This document shows positions 62,001 to 64,000 of a DNA stretch of 64,000 nucleotides, in pieces. Each line of letters opens with the position of its first letter. Positions within the stretch are counted from its first letter, which is position 1. The stretch is from assembly GCA_009869945.1 (NCBI GenBank), contig WIXG01000072.1, forward strand, positions 62,001 to 126,000. Direction: 5' to 3'. This DNA is from Mesaphorura yosii (taxonomy: Eukaryota > Arthropoda > Collembola > Poduromorpha > Tullbergiidae). A model generated the notes under the pieces. The model searched no databases. It was not told the DNA's origin and saw only the letters and a program-made list of their open reading frames with translations. The position numbers and the translations under genes are program-made.

Positions 62001-64000
62001 ACGGGTACGCATGTCTTTGCAAGAAGACGTACTGCTCTCAAGATGGAAGCTGTGAGGATGCATGCACGCAACAGTCGTTCTCATTCAGGTAAGGCACCGG
62101 ACACTATCTTGGCTAGGAAATATTCTGATCGATTACTAATATTTTATTCTGTATTTTTAGTGGTACAAGTTTCTTAGCATACAATGTTGGATCCAGTTTA
62201 GAGCGAGAGCTGAGCATTAGTTTCAAAATAAAGACACTCTACACATCTGGAACTCTTATGTACAGCTTTGGACTGTTTGATTACGCAGTGCTTGAGGTTT
62301 GACTTTAACTATGAAAAGAATTATCATAAAAATTCTAAAGACGCACCAATAATTGTTATTCGTTCGTACAGATTAAACAAGGACTGGTGCAGTTTTCAGT
62401 GGACTTGGGCACTGGCAAGGAAGTGCTAACGCTAACCTCAGTTTCTGTGTCAGATAATCGATGGCATTCAGTTACGCTCCACTTGAAAGACAACCACGCA
62501 ATACTCAAGGTTGACGAAAGGTCAACTCTTCGGCAGAAGATTCAGGGTCCAGCTCGCAGCCTGCACACAGGTGGCATAATTTACGTTGGGGCAAGAATCA
62601 TAGGCGCAGTTGTAGACCCCATCGACAAGCTGCTTCCATCTATGGGATACATTGGCTGTATGAAGGACCTTCGATACGGCTATCTCATGGAGAATTCTTC
62701 ACTGGATAGAAAGAGCGATTTGCATATTCAAGAAGTAAAGCATTACATCACACCCGGCTTAAATACTCGAACTCACTCGAAGGATACGCCAGGAGTTCAT
62801 TTCGACCTCGAAGATGAAGAGCCACCTCTAATCTTATTGAACAATGTGAAGTTGTATCCATTGCCACTACACAACTCCCTGAAAGAGCAAGTGGGGCCGT
62901 TCCTCTTGCGGTCCCGAAACATCTCATTCACTTGCGACAGAATTCTCAACATCATTGAGTCATGCAGAAGTCAACCATGCCAAAACGGCGGAATCTGCTC
63001 GGAAGATCGGGCTAATGGATACAAATGTACGCACGCTCATGAACATTTGCTTGGTCAAATAGTTTTTACAGTTAAATATAATCTTTTTTCTAAATTTGTT
63101 TCCAGGTAATTGCCCCAATCGTTTCCAAGGATTTAACTGTGAGATTGACCGAGATCCATGCTCATCATCGCCTTGTTTGAATAATGGTGTATGTTCTGCA
63201 ACAAATTCGGCAGACGTCTCCTTCTCGCCTTCAATGGTGACTGGAAACATTCAGAATAATCAATTTCATTGCAACTGCGTGGACGGAACCTTTGGCGCTC
63301 GATGTGAAAGAGGAAAATGGTGTAAAGACAGTCTTGGTGACAGCGATGTTTGCCATTCTCGCGGGGAATGCGAAGAGGGGCAGGTAAGGCTGACTGCTGG
63401 CAACACAAATTACAGATTTGTTCCTCATTCTGAAATATACGAAAAATTGCAATTCTCAATAGACCGAGGCAATTTGTTGGTGTGAGCCTGGCTACACTGG
63501 AACTACTTGCCAGCTTGATATTAACGAATGTGAACGAGGGGACGCTTGCGGAGGCGGCAGCACTTGCGTGAACTTTCTGGGAGGTGAGCACGGTTTTCAA
63601 TAAACGCTAAAGATTAGTTACTCTTTAAAACGCCAAATTTGTCCAGGTTTCCGTTGTCTATGCCCTGAAAACGCCACTGGACGAACGTGCAATCGCCATA
63701 CTACTGACGCGCCTTCGCTAGTCACTAACGACTACCACATCATCCTGCTAATCATTGTAATCGTGGTGTCATTCATTCTCTTTTTGATCGTTTTTGTCAT
63801 TGTACGTCGTTGTTGCTGTCGACGGCGAAGTAGAACACTCACGAACACAATTCCTCTGACAAGTTCCCAATTGAAGGACAAAAGCAATCGGGCACCTGCT
63901 GGTAGAGACAACAGAGACATTCTCCGAAACCGCGACTCAAAAATTTCGAACCTTGAAGTCCGCCCTGTATCCGCTGGGTCGGATATTTTTCCAAGCGATA
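43214..64000 (+). CDS. Fat-like giant cadherin (FAT1/2/3, Drosophila kugelei type), C terminus beyond window
   Basis: Forty-nine coding exons join without a frame break into about 4,772 residues, still open at the window edge. A signal peptide (cut near PILCS/KF) precedes a long cadherin array. Then come a FAT-specific stretch, EGF repeats, one laminin G domain, four more EGF repeats and a membrane span. The order and many blocks match FAT1: NGYVTYNIANLKHVP, IDHFTGEVKTAE, KIRASDWGSPYRRE, LVVTVLSATSEYPAEIPLGK, GYIGCMKDLRYG and others. A single laminin G domain and this spacing fit Fat-like rather than Fat/FAT4 (two laminin G). Family members act at the plasma membrane: Drosophila Fat-like drives planar collective migration of follicle cells, and vertebrate FAT1 works through Ena/VASP actin regulators. 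Two inserts in the array are unusual (see the exon-block entries and findings). The last modelled exon runs off the window after about 60 cytoplasmic residues. Confidence 0.93.
50627..59212 (+). other. Fat-like exons 10-32: central cadherin repeats
   Basis: Exons are 50627-51001, 51111-51191, 51731-52246, 53156-54103, 54175-54232, 54317-54405, 54492-54663, 54763-54972, 55041-55171, 55333-55717, 55793-55981, 56060-56163, 56228-56542, 56615-57184, 57264-57429, 57508-57641, 57712-57789, 57850-57907, 57979-58124, 58188-58326, 58403-58507, 58585-58804 and 58894-59212. Repeat-typical motifs such as DENNNRP, LDREKQ and DVNDF recur at the expected period. Introns of 540-910 nt at 50083, 51192 and 52247 hold no further exon that I can defend. 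The intron after 57429 uses a GC donor. Confidence 0.85.
59284..64000 (+). other. Fat-like exons 33-49: last cadherin repeats, EGF, laminin G, membrane span
   Basis: Exons are 59284-59334, 59415-59499, 59565-59744, 59820-59899, 59972-60015, 60086-60176, 60237-60341, 60407-60445, 60518-60721, 60795-61657, 61735-61853, 61914-62088, 62161-62296, 62372-63026, 63106-63383, 63463-63583 and 63647 to the edge. Exon 42 (60795) ends the cadherin array and carries RNKR at 61458-61469. EGF-type cysteines begin at its end and run through exons 43-44. Laminin G spans exons 45-46 and ends GYIGCMKDLRYG. EGF repeats 3-6 follow, the last calcium-binding (DINECERGDACGGGS). The membrane span is 63733-63804, followed by RRCCCRRR, a likely palmitoylation and stop-transfer site. 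Confidence 0.88.

Overview
The window is nuclear DNA of an arthropod, most likely a hexapod or other pancrustacean. Genes are split by short GT-AG introns (mostly 50-120 nt). Secreted-protein genes carry TATA boxes, one of them with an arthropod-type TCAGT initiator 28 nt downstream. The recognisable proteins are animal ones: M6/PLP, PLK4/SAK, PMPCA, RRP8 and a Fat-like giant cadherin. A group of secreted His/Gly/Lys-rich proteins resembles cuticle or extracellular matrix material. I cannot name the species. I saw no tRNA, rRNA, CRISPR array, retroelement or recognisable transposase.

Layout. 1-1.7 kb: no convincing gene. 1.8-13.0 kb: three genes for secreted His/Gly/Lys-rich proteins. One is intronless (+, 1805-2311), one has twelve coding exons (+, 4346-6691) and one has seven (-, 11308-12955); the last two are clear paralogs. 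Between them lie RRP8, a nucleolar rRNA methyltransferase (+, 7355-8711), and a coiled-coil gene whose frame looks broken (+, 9267-10731). 13.1-15.7 kb: intergenic. 15.8-17.4 kb: tetraspan M6 (+), with two possible C-terminal ends. 17.5-21.05 kb: PLK4 (-), tail to tail with M6. 21.8-23.85 kb: PMPCA (+), head to head with PLK4 across about 0.7 kb. 24-43.2 kb: about 19 kb without coding exons, probably the promoter and 5'-UTR intron region of the next gene. 43.2-64 kb: a Fat-like (FAT1/2/3, Drosophila kugelei) cadherin with 49 coding exons modelled, about 4,772 residues up to the window edge; its cytoplasmic tail continues beyond 64000.

Working together. PLK4, PMPCA, RRP8 and M6 have unrelated housekeeping or cell-biological roles, namely centriole duplication, mitochondrial presequence cleavage, rRNA methylation and a membrane proteolipid. 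The three His/Gly-rich genes form a local family that probably builds the same kind of extracellular material. The Fat-like gene stands alone. It has two unusual inserted segments: a roughly 195-residue basic, Ser/Arg-rich stretch inside the first cadherin repeat and an acidic stretch in exon 9.

Gene models were built by hand from splice sites, phase and homology by eye. All reported coding models except the coiled-coil locus keep one open frame across every junction. Transcription starts, UTR exons and isoforms are inferences.
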